A stretch of DNA of 64,000 nucleotides, from positions 43,070 through 107,069 of the forward strand of contig NZ_JANAEZ010000013.1 of NCBI RefSeq assembly GCF_024813435.1, in the 5' to 3' direction. This DNA is from Cognataquiflexum gelatinilyticum (GTDB lineage: Bacteria > Bacteroidota > Bacteroidia > Cytophagales > Cyclobacteriaceae). The notes beneath the pieces are model-generated. The model did not search any database and was not told the origin of the DNA. It saw only the letters and a list, made by a program, of their open reading frames with translations. Both the position numbers and the translations under genes were made by a program. Below, one piece after another: positions 41,893 through 51,538 of this stretch. Each line of letters begins with the position of its first letter. Positions within the stretch are counted from its first letter, which is position 1.

Positions 41893-43692
41893 ATGAAATT
41901 TTCCAGCAAAAATATACTTGCACTTTTTGTAGTCATTCTTCAGGCATGTACCATCGACAGCAATATTTCAGAAAGGGATTATCCGGTGATCAAGAGCCTA
42001 GGAATCAAAGATCTCAATGAATCAGGAGTCAACATTGATTTTATGATCATTCAAAACACCTCATCGACAATTGAGAGCTACGGTGTTCAATATAGGGCAA
42101 TCGAGAAAGAAGGCTCTGCCAACATCAGCATTCCCGAGTACTTTTTTTATGAGGAAATTACAGGTAAGCCCCAAGGAAATCCCCTGTCAATCAGGCTACA
42201 ATATGACCTGATTCCCGGTCTTACTTATTTTGCAAGACCTTTTGTCCGTTCGGGATCGCAGATGATTTTTGGTGAATCTTTTAATTTTTCCAGTCTTGGG
42301 GTCAAAGGGCCGGAAATAACCTCGGTCTCCGAATCCAAGCTCTTCCGATACCATTCATTAACAATTGAAGGGAACTACTTCAGTCGGAAACCGGAGAACA
42401 ACATCCTTGATTTTGGAGGCTTGGAGGCGTATTTCAATTTCAGAATTATGGAGGCGACACCGACAAAACTTGTAGTAGAGGCTGTGAGAAATTCTTCTTT
42501 GATTTCTTCTTCAGGCCAAGAATTTGACCTTAAGATTTCAGTAAATGGTAAAACAGCGATACTAAAAGAAGCATTTGAAATAGGAATCCCAAATATCCTG
42601 ACCGTATCACCAACCCAGTTATCAGTCGGTGAAAACATAACAATTGAATTAAGTTATTTGATCGAGATGGAATCAACTTGGTACCTTATTGATGCGAATA
42701 ATATAGATTACAGAATACCGACGACTATAAATGAATCAAACAAAGTAGTGGGCGAAATTCCAAATATGCCTCCTGGTAAATATAAACTTGCGTTTAGGAT
42801 TCAAAATTACAGTGAGATAAATTACGAGAAAGAGATCATTGTAAATGACAATTGGGTAAGCAGTCATGAAAATATTCCAAGAATAGTGGAGGGTTACTAT
42901 AGTAACTTTTCAACGGGGAATGATATTTTGACTTATAACTATGGAACATATTTCGATATCCATGTTTTTAACTTAGCGGGTAATTCCATGAGTAAACTGG
43001 CTGATTTTCCTGATGATGGCAGAGGGAGGGCTTTTTATGCCTTATCTTACATGCCAAAGGACAATAAACTTTATTTTGGACTTGGAAATCAAAATGATTT
43101 CCCGAATCCACCGATTAATTATTCAGATTTTTATAGACTTGACCTAGTTTCAAAAAATTGGGAACAGCTACCAAACTTCATTGAGGGCCCTAATGCCGTT
43201 AAATTTTCTTTTGAATATGATGGAAAATTAACTTTTGTGTTTTACAACCGATCCAATTTCTATTTCTTTAATTCTGCTTTAAAAATATGGGAGGATTCAG
43301 GTATCCAAGTTCCCATTGAAATTAAAAATGCTACGAATATACTTTCGAATGACGGCACGATTTTCTTTCCTGAGATAAATTCCAATGTACTCAAACTGTT
43401 TTCGGTAAAAATTGGCCAATCACCAAAATTGTTGGGAGAATTTTCGGGTTTCTATGATCAAGGGTACCTTTGGTCAATCATTTCATTTGGAAACAGTATA
43501 TTCTTAGCAAAAGGGAACAAAAATATTTTTGAATACAATTTAGCAGATGAAAGGATCAAACCTGTCCAAGGAATTTCAGCGATATTTAGAGAAGAGGCTA
43601 AATTTTATAAGGATGACAACAATCTTTACCTAGGATTTCGGGATTATGCCTATTATGATGATCAATTCCGGTTGTTTAAATTTGTCAGATAA
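41893..43692 (+). CDS. lipoprotein with IPT/TIG domains and kelch-like propeller
   Basis: The start at 41893 (MKFSSKNILALFVVILQAC) gives a lipoprotein signal with a Cys near residue 19. The 599-residue protein has two IPT/TIG-like repeats (about 135-220 PEITSVSESKLFRYHSLTI; about 225-310 NILTVSPTQLSVGENITI) and a C-terminal region with kelch-like blades (KLYFGLGNQNDF, DFYRLDLVSKNWEQLPNF). It is probably a cell-surface adhesion or glycan-binding partner of the barrel before it. No catalytic motif is seen. Confidence 0.7.
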   Translation: MKFSSKNILALFVVILQACTIDSNISERDYPVIKSLGIKDLNESGVNIDFMIIQNTSSTIESYGVQYRAIEKEGSANISIPEYFFYEEITGKPQGNPLSIRLQYDLIPGLTYFARPFVRSGSQMIFGESFNFSSLGVKGPEITSVSESKLFRYHSLTIEGNYFSRKPENNILDFGGLEAYFNFRIMEATPTKLVVEAVRNSSLISSSGQEFDLKISVNGKTAILKEAFEIGIPNILTVSPTQLSVGENITIELSYLIEMESTWYLIDANNIDYRIPTTINESNKVVGEIPNMPPGKYKLAFRIQNYSEINYEKEIIVNDNWVSSHENIPRIVEGYYSNFSTGNDILTYNYGTYFDIHVFNLAGNSMSKLADFPDDGRGRAFYALSYMPKDNKLYFGLGNQNDFPNPPINYSDFYRLDLVSKNWEQLPNFIEGPNAVKFSFEYDGKLTFVFYNRSNFYFFNSALKIWEDSGIQVPIEIKNATNILSNDGTIFFPEINSNVLKLFSVKIGQSPKLLGEFSGFYDQGYLWSIISFGNSIFLAKGNKNIFEYNLADERIKPVQGISAIFREEAKFYKDDNNLYLGFRDYAYYDDQFRLFKFVR

Positions 43693-43713
43693 TATTAGAA
43701 TAGTCCCTTAATC

Positions 43714-44652
43714 TTATTTATCCTTCTTTGCAAACCCAACATTCCTCCTCAATCCTTCCAGCTTCGTCCGCTTGACAGCCGACTTTGAAAAAACCTTACT
43801 GAATGTTTCTTCGGTGATTTCTTCCCAATCATGATTGGTCATTTTCTCCAATTCGGATTTGGGATCAAAAAGCGGTTCTTGGTGGGGTTTTGAAAACCTG
43901 TTCCAGGGACAGACATCCTGACAGATGTCGCAACCGAAAACCCAGTTTTCCATTTTTCCTTTGAAGGCAGAAGGTATATTTTCTTTCAGCTCAATCGTCA
44001 GGTAGGAAATGCATTTGGATCCATCCACCACACCGGGTTGGACAATGGCCTCCGTCGGACAGGCATCGATGCATTTGGTACATGTACCGCAATAATCCTT
44101 CAACATCGGCGGGTCAGGAGCGACCTCAAGGTCGATGACCAATTCTGCCAAAAAAAAGAAACTGCCCATTTCCTTATTGAGTAGAAGGCTGTTTTTTCCC
44201 AACCAACCCAAACCTGATTTTTGGGCCCACTGACGCTCCATCATCGGCGCCGAATCCACAAAGGCCCTCCCGCCAATTTCACCGATTTCTTGACGCAGGT
44301 TTTCAAGAAGTACTTTCAGTTTGTCTTTGATGACATGATGGTAATCCTGCCCATAGGCATATTTGGCGATTTTGTATGCTTCTTTTTCTTGGAACAAGGC
44401 CTTTTTGGGAAAATAATTATAGACCAAGCTGACCACGGTTTTTGCTCCTTCCACGAGTTTGGTGGGATCCAGTCTTTTGTCAAAATGGTTGGCCATATAC
44501 GCCATCTCACCTTGATAATTTTGGTTGAGCCAAGCTTCAAGTTTGGGTGCTTCCGCTTCCAAAAATCCAGCTTTGGCAATGCCACAAAAATCAAAGCCCA
44601 GGTTTTTGGCCTGGGTCTTTATGATTTGGCTGTATTTTTCTGGAAGATTCAC
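43714..44652 (-). CDS. queG: epoxyqueuosine reductase
   Basis: The 312-residue enzyme makes queuosine in tRNA from epoxyqueuosine using cobalamin. Two [4Fe-4S] clusters are shown by CGTCTKCIDACPTEA and CDICQDVCPWN. FVDSAPMMERQWAQKSGLGWLGKNSLL marks the catalytic Asp and cofactor site. It is downstream of ruvB with 39 bp between and probably in the same operon. Length is a little short because the HEAT C-domain found in some homologues is missing, as in other members of the family. Confidence 0.92.
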   Translation of the reverse strand: MNLPEKYSQIIKTQAKNLGFDFCGIAKAGFLEAEAPKLEAWLNQNYQGEMAYMANHFDKRLDPTKLVEGAKTVVSLVYNYFPKKALFQEKEAYKIAKYAYGQDYHHVIKDKLKVLLENLRQEIGEIGGRAFVDSAPMMERQWAQKSGLGWLGKNSLLLNKEMGSFFFLAELVIDLEVAPDPPMLKDYCGTCTKCIDACPTEAIVQPGVVDGSKCISYLTIELKENIPSAFKGKMENWVFGCDICQDVCPWNRFSKPHQEPLFDPKSELEKMTNHDWEEITEETFSKVFSKSAVKRTKLEGLRRNVGFAKKDK

Positions 44653-44691
44653 GCTGGATTAATTCCGAATTTGGAAATGAATGCAAAACAA

Positions 44692-45726
44692 TTACTCAAA
44701 TAAACTGCCACTACTTGCCCCAAAATTCGGTTTGATTTTTAGGTGTTTATAAGCAAGTTCGGTGGCCATCCTTCCGCGTGCTGTTCTTTTGAGGTATCCT
44801 TCCTGTATCAAAAAGGGTTCATACACTTCTTCAATTGTCTCAGCCTCTTCACTACAAGCGGTGGCGATGGTAGACAATCCAACCGGACCTCCTTTGAATT
44901 TCTCGATGATGGTGAGAAGGATTCTGTTATCCATTTCATCCAAGCCGTTTTCATCCACATCCAAGGCTTTCAGGGCTATTTTAGCAATATCCAATGTAAT
45001 TGTTCCGGTTCCTTTGATCTCAGCAAAATCACGGGTTCTGCGCAAAAGCATATTGGCAATCCTTGGTGTACCACGGCTTCTCCTTGCGATTTCATAGGCA
45101 GCAACTTCTTCTATCGGTGTTTGAAGAATCCCTGAAGATCTCTGCACAATGTCGGTCAGGAGCTTGGCATCATAATATTCCAGTCGGGAATTGATCCCAA
45201 ACCTTGCGCGAAGCGGTGAAGTCAATAATCCTGACCTGGTAGTAGCACCGATCAAGGTAAATGGATTTAGTGAAATCTGTACCGAACGTGCGTTGGGTCC
45301 CGAATCCAGCATGATATCAATCCTGAAATCCTCCATGGCTGAATACAGGTATTCCTCCACGATGGGATTGAGTCTGTGGATCTCGTCAATAAAAAGCACG
45401 TCTCCTTCGTCAAGATTGGTCAGTAAACCAGCCAGATCAGAAGGTTTGTCCAATACCGGACCTGAGGTAATTTTGATCCCTGATTCAAGTTCGTTGGCAA
45501 TGATGTAGCTGAGCGTGGTCTTTCCCAGCCCCGGAGGGCCATGAAGAAGTACATGGTCCAAAGGTTCATTTCTTCGCTTGGCGGCGAGTACAAAGACTTT
45601 CAGGTTTTCTACAATTTTGAACTGACCTGTAAAGTCATCAAAACTCAAAGGCCTCAAAGCCTTCTCAATTTCTTTGTCAGATGAATTCAGTTTTTCTTTG
45701 TCCCCACTCAGGTAATCTTCTCTCAT
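44692..45726 (-). CDS. ruvB: Holliday junction branch migration helicase RuvB
   Basis: The 344-residue AAA+ ATPase has Walker A GPPGLGKTT (about 65-73), Walker B FIDEIHRL and the sensor region GATTRSGLL. The winged-helix C-terminal domain includes EPFLIQEGYLKRTARGRMAT. It works with RuvA and RuvC at recombination junctions. It leads the ruvB-queG run and is divergent from apbE. Confidence 0.97.
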   Translation of the reverse strand: MREDYLSGDKEKLNSSDKEIEKALRPLSFDDFTGQFKIVENLKVFVLAAKRRNEPLDHVLLHGPPGLGKTTLSYIIANELESGIKITSGPVLDKPSDLAGLLTNLDEGDVLFIDEIHRLNPIVEEYLYSAMEDFRIDIMLDSGPNARSVQISLNPFTLIGATTRSGLLTSPLRARFGINSRLEYYDAKLLTDIVQRSSGILQTPIEEVAAYEIARRSRGTPRIANMLLRRTRDFAEIKGTGTITLDIAKIALKALDVDENGLDEMDNRILLTIIEKFKGGPVGLSTIATACSEEAETIEEVYEPFLIQEGYLKRTARGRMATELAYKHLKIKPNFGASSGSLFE

Positions 45727-45884
45727 GGCTTTACAATCAGCAATTCACAAATATAGAAAATAAGCCCATGGCAAAAAGGTAAAATAAATTCGCAAAAAGC
45801 TTTTGCAACAAAATTGCAAATAATAAGATTTTTGGAACTTAATTTGGAAAATTACCCTTAACTTTCGAAAAATTGGTCTTTTAT

Positions 45885-46946
45885 ATGCGAACCAACGCCA
45901 ATAAGAACATAATCTATTCCATTATCCTGCTGCTGTTGGTAGCGGTGGTGTACCTCTATCGTCAAAACCAACAAAAGCCCGTTGAGGAAACCGTGGTGAA
46001 AGTCACGGGAAAAGTGGTACTAAATGGGAATACGATGGGGACGACTTACAATATTACTTACCTTGATCCAACCGAAAGGGATTTTCAGGCAAGTATAGAT
46101 TCCTTGTTGGCAGGTTTCAACCAATCGCTTTCCACCTATATTCCGGATTCTGAACTCAGCAGATTTAACCAAAGTGATACACTGTATTTCAAACTGCCTT
46201 ATTTCTTGCCTGTTCTCCAAAGCAGCAAAACTGTATATGAAATCACAGGCGGGGCATTTGATCCGACAGTTGGTCCTTTGGTCAACCTTTGGGGATTTGG
46301 CCCGACAGGTCCGCAACTGAAAGACAGTGTCAACATTGATGGTATGTTGGATTTGGTAGGATTCAATAAAATCACTTTTGATTCGGCAAGTGTCAGAAAA
46401 TCTCAATCGGGGATGTATCTCGATTTTAGCGCGATAGCAAAAGGATATGGTGTGGATGTCGTCGCTGAATTTTTGCAGGGAAAAGGAATAGAAAACCTTC
46501 TTGTAGAAATCGGAGGAGAATTGGTGGCAAGAGGAGTGAATGAAAAAGGTGAACTGTGGAAAGTGGGTATCAACCGTCCCGAAGAATTAGGAAGGGCAGA
46601 TGATTTATTCAGCATTGTGGCTTTGCAGGATAAAGGAATGGCAACATCCGGAAATTACAGAAATTATTATGAAGCAGGGGGAATAAAAATCTCCCATACC
46701 ATCAACCCCGCCACCGGCAGACCGGTCAACCACAGCCTTTTGAGTGCGACAGTATTGGCAAAAGACTGCATGACAGCAGATGCCTATGCCACTGCGATGA
46801 TGGTGATGGGAACAGAAAAAGCCATTGAACTTCAAAAAAGCAGAAATCTATTTGAAATATTCCTGATTTACAGTGACTCTACCGGTCAGCTCAAATCCTT
46901 TGCAAGTGATGGAATCAAACCGTTTTTGTCATTTCCTCAAGATTAA
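45885..46946 (+). CDS. apbE: FAD:protein FMN transferase ApbE
   Basis: The ATG at 45885 is preferred over a TTG at 45873. The 353-residue protein has an N-terminal membrane anchor (IIYSIILLLLVAVVYLY), then MGTTYNIT and the FAD-binding regions. LDFSAIAKGYGVDVVAEFL and ADAYATAMMVMG (with the metal-binding Asp/Thr) are present. ApbE attaches FMN to threonine in Na+-NQR and related proteins. It is not lipidated, having no lipobox cysteine. Confidence 0.88.
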   Translation: MRTNANKNIIYSIILLLLVAVVYLYRQNQQKPVEETVVKVTGKVVLNGNTMGTTYNITYLDPTERDFQASIDSLLAGFNQSLSTYIPDSELSRFNQSDTLYFKLPYFLPVLQSSKTVYEITGGAFDPTVGPLVNLWGFGPTGPQLKDSVNIDGMLDLVGFNKITFDSASVRKSQSGMYLDFSAIAKGYGVDVVAEFLQGKGIENLLVEIGGELVARGVNEKGELWKVGINRPEELGRADDLFSIVALQDKGMATSGNYRNYYEAGGIKISHTINPATGRPVNHSLLSATVLAKDCMTADAYATAMMVMGTEKAIELQKSRNLFEIFLIYSDSTGQLKSFASDGIKPFLSFPQD

Positions 46947-47033
46947 AATAGTGACCACCCAGAAATCAACATGTATCGTTTTCTTAAAATTGAGTTCTTA
47001 TTCCTGATTCAAGCCTAATTACCTTTATATCCC

Positions 47034-47816
47034 ATGACATTCAATTTCCTGATTCTTTTCTTTACTGCTTTGATTGCAGGTGGATTGGCATATTTCATTC
47101 CAAGATGGGAGGAGCGGTATTTCAAATTGGTCCTGGTATTTGCAGGCTCTTATCTATTTGCCATCACGGTTCTGCATATCCTTCCTGAACTTTTTCTCGA
47201 ATCATCAGATCCAACCAAGATGGGATTTTATATCCTGTTGGGATTTTTGTTGCAGCAGATCTTGGCCTTGTTGTCCACAGGCGTAGAACATGGGCATATT
47301 CACCATCCTGATCATCAACATCATGGCATGCAGGTTGGAGTTTGGACAATTATGATCGGATTGTTTTTGCATGCCTTTCTCGAAGGAACTTTGCTGACTG
47401 AAGACGGTTCTTTGGCAGGGCATTTACATGAACATGATGAGCACGCAGGCCACAGCCACCACCACCACGGCAGCAATAACCTGCTTTTTGGAATTCTATT
47501 GCACAAAGGGCCTGAGGCTTTTGCGTTGGTCGCAGTACTGATGGCAAGCCTTAAAAAAAGATGGGTTTTTGCTTTATTGGTAGTTTTTGCTTTTGCCTCT
47601 CCTTTGGGAATGATATTGAGTAATTTTTTGTATGAAAAAAATATCCTTGGAAGGGAAGGACTTAATGTATTTTATGGGATGGTAGCAGGTGGATTTCTCC
47701 ATATCTCGACTACCATCTTTTTTGAAAGCAGTCCCGACCACCGTTTTTACCTCAATAAAGTCCTGATCAGCATCTTGGCATTTGGTTTGGCTGTGGTTTT
47801 GGAAATGTTGGTTTAA
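47034..47816 (+). CDS. ZIP family metal transporter
   Basis: The 260-residue protein has eight hydrophobic spans, a His-rich loop (about 90-110; VEHGHIHHPDHQHHGM) and another (about 130-150; HLHEHDEHAGHSHHHHG). The membrane core motif LHAFLEGTLLTED is where HNxxEG-type metal binding is seen in ZIP proteins, and HKGPEAFALV is the second. Zinc, iron or manganese uptake is likely. It is alone, between apbE and the acetate cluster. Confidence 0.85.
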   Translation: MTFNFLILFFTALIAGGLAYFIPRWEERYFKLVLVFAGSYLFAITVLHILPELFLESSDPTKMGFYILLGFLLQQILALLSTGVEHGHIHHPDHQHHGMQVGVWTIMIGLFLHAFLEGTLLTEDGSLAGHLHEHDEHAGHSHHHHGSNNLLFGILLHKGPEAFALVAVLMASLKKRWVFALLVVFAFASPLGMILSNFLYEKNILGREGLNVFYGMVAGGFLHISTTIFFESSPDHRFYLNKVLISILAFGLAVVLEMLV

Positions 47817-48018
47817 GGGATTGATGATTGGGTCATAACGCAATTTTTGCAAGGAAAAGAATGTTGAATTAGAATTCTTGGGTTTTGTTTTTCCCTTGAA
47901 GTAATTTTTTGGAGGATTGAAAAATCCGATTCTTATATTGGGTCAGTTTATCGATTTTAGATTTTAACACTGAAATCATTCCATTTACTGAGTTTGACTT
48001 AGCTGCCATTACCTGCCG

Positions 48019-49467
48019 ATGAAACCCGCCTATTGTGCTTTGGTTTGTTTTGTATTCATTCAAATGTCTTTTGAGGCAGTTGGACAGGATTCGGCACAGG
48101 TAGCCTACAATTCCGCCTTGGAAGATGCCAACAAAATCGATAATAGGTATAAACCTTTGGTTTGGAACCTTGATTCAGATGGCAGCAGGTATTTCAGGTT
48201 GATTTTGTGGAATCAGATTTGGGCAAAGGCTACCGAAACCAATCCCGGCACTTTGGGGGTGGATGGCAATCCAAAAAACAAAACAGTGGATATCGGCATC
48301 CGAAGGGCAAGGATTTTGGCCTATGCGCAGGTCTCTCCTAAAATTTTGTTTTTGGCTCATTTTGGTATCAACAACCAAACTTTCACCAACGGAGGCGTTC
48401 CCGGTGGTGGCAATTCCGGAAATGCCGGAAATATTCCTGTCACAGTAGACCCGGTCACAGGAATTGGAAACAATGCCGGGACTTCTGCCAAAAAGCCACA
48501 GATGTTCCTCCACGATGTCTGGACAGAGTTTAAAGTTAGTAATGGCTTTTTTATGGGAATGGGGCTGCACTATTGGAATGGTATCTCAAGACTCAGCAGT
48601 CAGGGAACATTGAATATGCTCACCCTGGATGCGCCGATTTTCAACTGGCCCTTGATCGAAATGACAGATCAGTTTGCGAGGCAGTTTGGAGTGTATGCCA
48701 AAGGGCAGTTGGGAAAATGGGATTATAGAGTGGCGGTCAACAAACCTTTTTCTGTGGGCGAAGGAGGCATCTTCGAAAGTTCCCGTAACAGACCTGTGGC
48801 GGCCAATATCGTCAATGACAACTGGGCGACACAAGGCTATATCGCTTACCAGTTTTTTGAAAAAGAAAACAACAAGCTTCCCTTTTTTGTAGGTTCCTAC
48901 CTTGGGTCCAAAAAAGTCTTTAACATCGGTGGCGGATGGCACCATCATCCGAAAGCAACAAGTTCTCAAAATCAATCCGGCCAAATCCAAAAACATGACA
49001 TTGCTTTGTGGAGCATTGACAGCTTTTTGGATTTACCTCTTAGGAAGAGCAAAGGTACAGCCATAACAGTCTATGCAGTGTATTACACCTATGACTTTGG
49101 CCCAAATTATCTTCGGAATATCGGCATCATGAATGTCGGACAAGGTAGCGGAAGCACCCAAAACGGAACAGGAAATGCCCAACCTACCATCGGAACAGGA
49201 AATGTTTTTTACCTTCAGACTGGTTTTTTGCTTCCGGGTAATATGTTGGGAAGAAATGGAAAACTGCAACCCTTTGGTACTTTGACCCATAAGGATTTTG
49301 AGTATTTTGACACGGGAAGCTGGCAATATGACCTCGGCATGAATTATTTCCTGAACGGGCATCAGGCCAAAATATCATTACAATATAGCAATAGGCCTAT
49401 CTTTGAAAATTACCAAAAAAGCAGCTCAGCCGGAGAATTTATACTTCAAACCCATATTTACCTATAA
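48019..49467 (+). CDS. outer-membrane porin of the acetate cluster
   Basis: The 482-residue protein has a signal peptide (to about 22) and a beta-rich pattern starting RYFRLILWNQIWAKATETN. Blocks such as KTVDIGIRRARILAYAQVSPKILFLAHFGINN and a final EFILQTHIYL match large Bacteroidota porins. The C-terminal residue is Leu rather than Phe. Because it lies 3 bp before the DUF4212-symporter genes, it is probably the outer-membrane entry for acetate or another short-chain acid. Confidence 0.7.
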   Translation: MKPAYCALVCFVFIQMSFEAVGQDSAQVAYNSALEDANKIDNRYKPLVWNLDSDGSRYFRLILWNQIWAKATETNPGTLGVDGNPKNKTVDIGIRRARILAYAQVSPKILFLAHFGINNQTFTNGGVPGGGNSGNAGNIPVTVDPVTGIGNNAGTSAKKPQMFLHDVWTEFKVSNGFFMGMGLHYWNGISRLSSQGTLNMLTLDAPIFNWPLIEMTDQFARQFGVYAKGQLGKWDYRVAVNKPFSVGEGGIFESSRNRPVAANIVNDNWATQGYIAYQFFEKENNKLPFFVGSYLGSKKVFNIGGGWHHHPKATSSQNQSGQIQKHDIALWSIDSFLDLPLRKSKGTAITVYAVYYTYDFGPNYLRNIGIMNVGQGSGSTQNGTGNAQPTIGTGNVFYLQTGFLLPGNMLGRNGKLQPFGTLTHKDFEYFDTGSWQYDLGMNYFLNGHQAKISLQYSNRPIFENYQKSSSAGEFILQTHIYL

Positions 49468-49470
49468 AAC

Positions 49471-49734
49471 ATGCTTGACAACAAACAAAAAATGAAAGCT
49501 TATTGGAAAAAGAATCTCCAAACACTCTTTTTCCTTTTATTGGTTTGGTTTACGGTTTCTTTTGGATTTGGAATCCTCTTGGTCGAACAACTGAACAATT
49601 TCAAATTCGGAGGATTCAAACTGGGATTTTGGTTTGCGCAGCAGGGATCTATCTATGCCTTTGTGATCCTGATATTCGTCTATGTCTACCGGATGAACAA
49701 GCTGGACAAGGAATTTGATGTCAATGAAAAATAA
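49471..49734 (+). CDS. DUF4212 small subunit of a sodium:solute symporter
   Basis: The 87-residue protein has two hydrophobic spans (FFLLLVWFTVSFGFGILLV, about 16-34, and SIYAFVILIFVYVYRM, about 60-75), with WFAQQGSIYAFV in between. This is the DUF4212 signature found immediately before the large symporter subunit. It is thought to be the small subunit of the VC_2705-type acetate symporter. It starts 3 bp after the porin stop. Confidence 0.88.
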   Translation: MLDNKQKMKAYWKKNLQTLFFLLLVWFTVSFGFGILLVEQLNNFKFGGFKLGFWFAQQGSIYAFVILIFVYVYRMNKLDKEFDVNEK

Positions 49735-49757
49735 AACACCCAAAACCCAACCAAACT

Positions 49758-51443
49758 ATGGAAATTTTAACCTGGACATACATCCTTGTCGGACTTTCAT
49801 TTGCGATTTATATAGGTATCGCCATCTGGACACGTGCCGGATCTACCAAAGAATTTTACGTTGCAGGGGGTGGAGTCTCCCCACTTGCCAATGGCATGGC
49901 TACAGCTGCTGATTGGATGTCTGCGGCATCTTTTATCTCTATGGCCGGCATCATTTCCTTTTCGGGATATGACGGTTCGGTTTACTTGATGGGCTGGACT
50001 GGAGGATACGTTTTACTTGCATTGCTTTTGGCTCCCTACTTAAGAAAATTCGGAAAATTCACCGTTCCTGATTTTGTAGGCGATAGGTATTATTCCAACA
50101 AAGCGAGAGTTGTCGCTGTCGTTTGCGCACTGTTTATTTCCTTCACCTATGTGGCAGGTCAAATGCGGGGAGTGGGAATCGTTTTCTCCCGATATCTTGA
50201 AGTGGACATCAATACCGGAGTAATCATCGGGATGTGTATCGTTTTTTTCTATGCCGTTTTGGGAGGAATGAAAGGGATCACCTATACACAAGTGGCCCAA
50301 TACTGTGTATTGATTTTCGCTTATATGGTTCCGGCTATTTTCGTCTCTATGCAGTTGACAGGAAATCCAATTCCGCAATTGGGCTTAGGAGGAACTGTTG
50401 CTGACGGGACCCCTCTCTTGGACAAACTAGATGGCGTATTGACGGAGTTGGGATTTGCGGCATACACTTCAGGAAGGAAAGAGATGGTAGACATGCTCGC
50501 CATCACACTTGCATTGATGGTCGGCACAGCTGGACTTCCCCATGTGATTGTCAGGTTTTTTACGGTACCAAGGGTCAAGGACGCAAGGTTATCCGCAGGA
50601 TATGCATTGGTTTTTATCGCTATTTTGTATACCACTGCCCCAGCAGTAGCAGCATTTGGAATTTACAATGCCATCGATACAGTTGCGGAAAAGCCTGTTG
50701 ACAACCTTCCTGAATGGGTCGGGAACTGGCAAAAAACCAACCTCATTGTCGTAGAGGATAAAAACGGTGATGGTATCGTGCAGTATGTGGCAGACAAGAA
50801 AACCAATGAACTTACCATCGACAAGGACATCATGGTATTGGCAAATCCTGAGATCGCCCAACTTCCAAATTGGGTTGTCGGCCTTGTGGCAGCCGGTGCG
50901 ATGGCAGCGGCACTTTCAACAGCGGCAGGCCTATTACTTGTGATTTCAACTTCAGTTTCAAGGGATCTTTTTAGAACTTTCAGACCTGAAATGTCTGAGA
51001 AAAAAGAACTACGAATCGCTAGGATCGCGGCAGGAGGTGCTGTGGTATTGGCTGGGTACTTTGGTGTAAATCCTCCAGGATTTGTGGCTGAGGTGGTTGC
51101 TTTTGCCTTTGGGTTGGCGGCAGCTTCATTTTTCCCGGTCATCATTATGGGGATTTTCTCCTCCAGGATCAACAAAGAAGGAGCAATTACCGGAATGGTT
51201 TCAGGATTGGTATTTACGATGGCTTATATTATTTACTTCAAATTCATCAGTCCTGAAATGAATAATGCCGGACATTGGTGGTTTGGAATTTCACCGGAAG
51301 GAATCGGTTCATTGGGCATGCTACTCAATTTTGTGGTTTGCTATGTTGTGTCAAAAGCAACCCCGGCCCCACCACAGCATGTGCAGGATATGATCGAGGA
51401 AATCAGGATTCCAAGAGGTGCCGGTGGTGCGGTGGAGCATTGA
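49758..51443 (+). CDS. actP: sodium:solute symporter (ActP/VC_2705-like), acetate permease
   Basis: The 561-residue protein has about thirteen membrane spans. FYVAGGGVSPLANGMATAADWMSAASFI, YGDRYYSNKARVVAVVCALFIS-like FVGDRYYSNKARVVAVV, and AVLGGMKGITYTQVAQY fit the SSS family. GLVAAGAMAAALSTAAGLLLV is a conserved core. It probably imports acetate with Na+; acs downstream activates it. The gene symbol is given by family likeness only. Confidence 0.87.
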   Translation: MEILTWTYILVGLSFAIYIGIAIWTRAGSTKEFYVAGGGVSPLANGMATAADWMSAASFISMAGIISFSGYDGSVYLMGWTGGYVLLALLLAPYLRKFGKFTVPDFVGDRYYSNKARVVAVVCALFISFTYVAGQMRGVGIVFSRYLEVDINTGVIIGMCIVFFYAVLGGMKGITYTQVAQYCVLIFAYMVPAIFVSMQLTGNPIPQLGLGGTVADGTPLLDKLDGVLTELGFAAYTSGRKEMVDMLAITLALMVGTAGLPHVIVRFFTVPRVKDARLSAGYALVFIAILYTTAPAVAAFGIYNAIDTVAEKPVDNLPEWVGNWQKTNLIVVEDKNGDGIVQYVADKKTNELTIDKDIMVLANPEIAQLPNWVVGLVAAGAMAAALSTAAGLLLVISTSVSRDLFRTFRPEMSEKKELRIARIAAGGAVVLAGYFGVNPPGFVAEVVAFAFGLAAASFFPVIIMGIFSSRINKEGAITGMVSGLVFTMAYIIYFKFISPEMNNAGHWWFGISPEGIGSLGMLLNFVVCYVVSKATPAPPQHVQDMIEEIRIPRGAGGAVEH

Positions 51444-51538
51444 AATTTTGGTGAAACCCCAATTATTACACAAAAATTGAGTTTGTTAAAGGAGACTTCG
51501 TTAATTTTCAACCAACAATAACCAAAATACATACAATC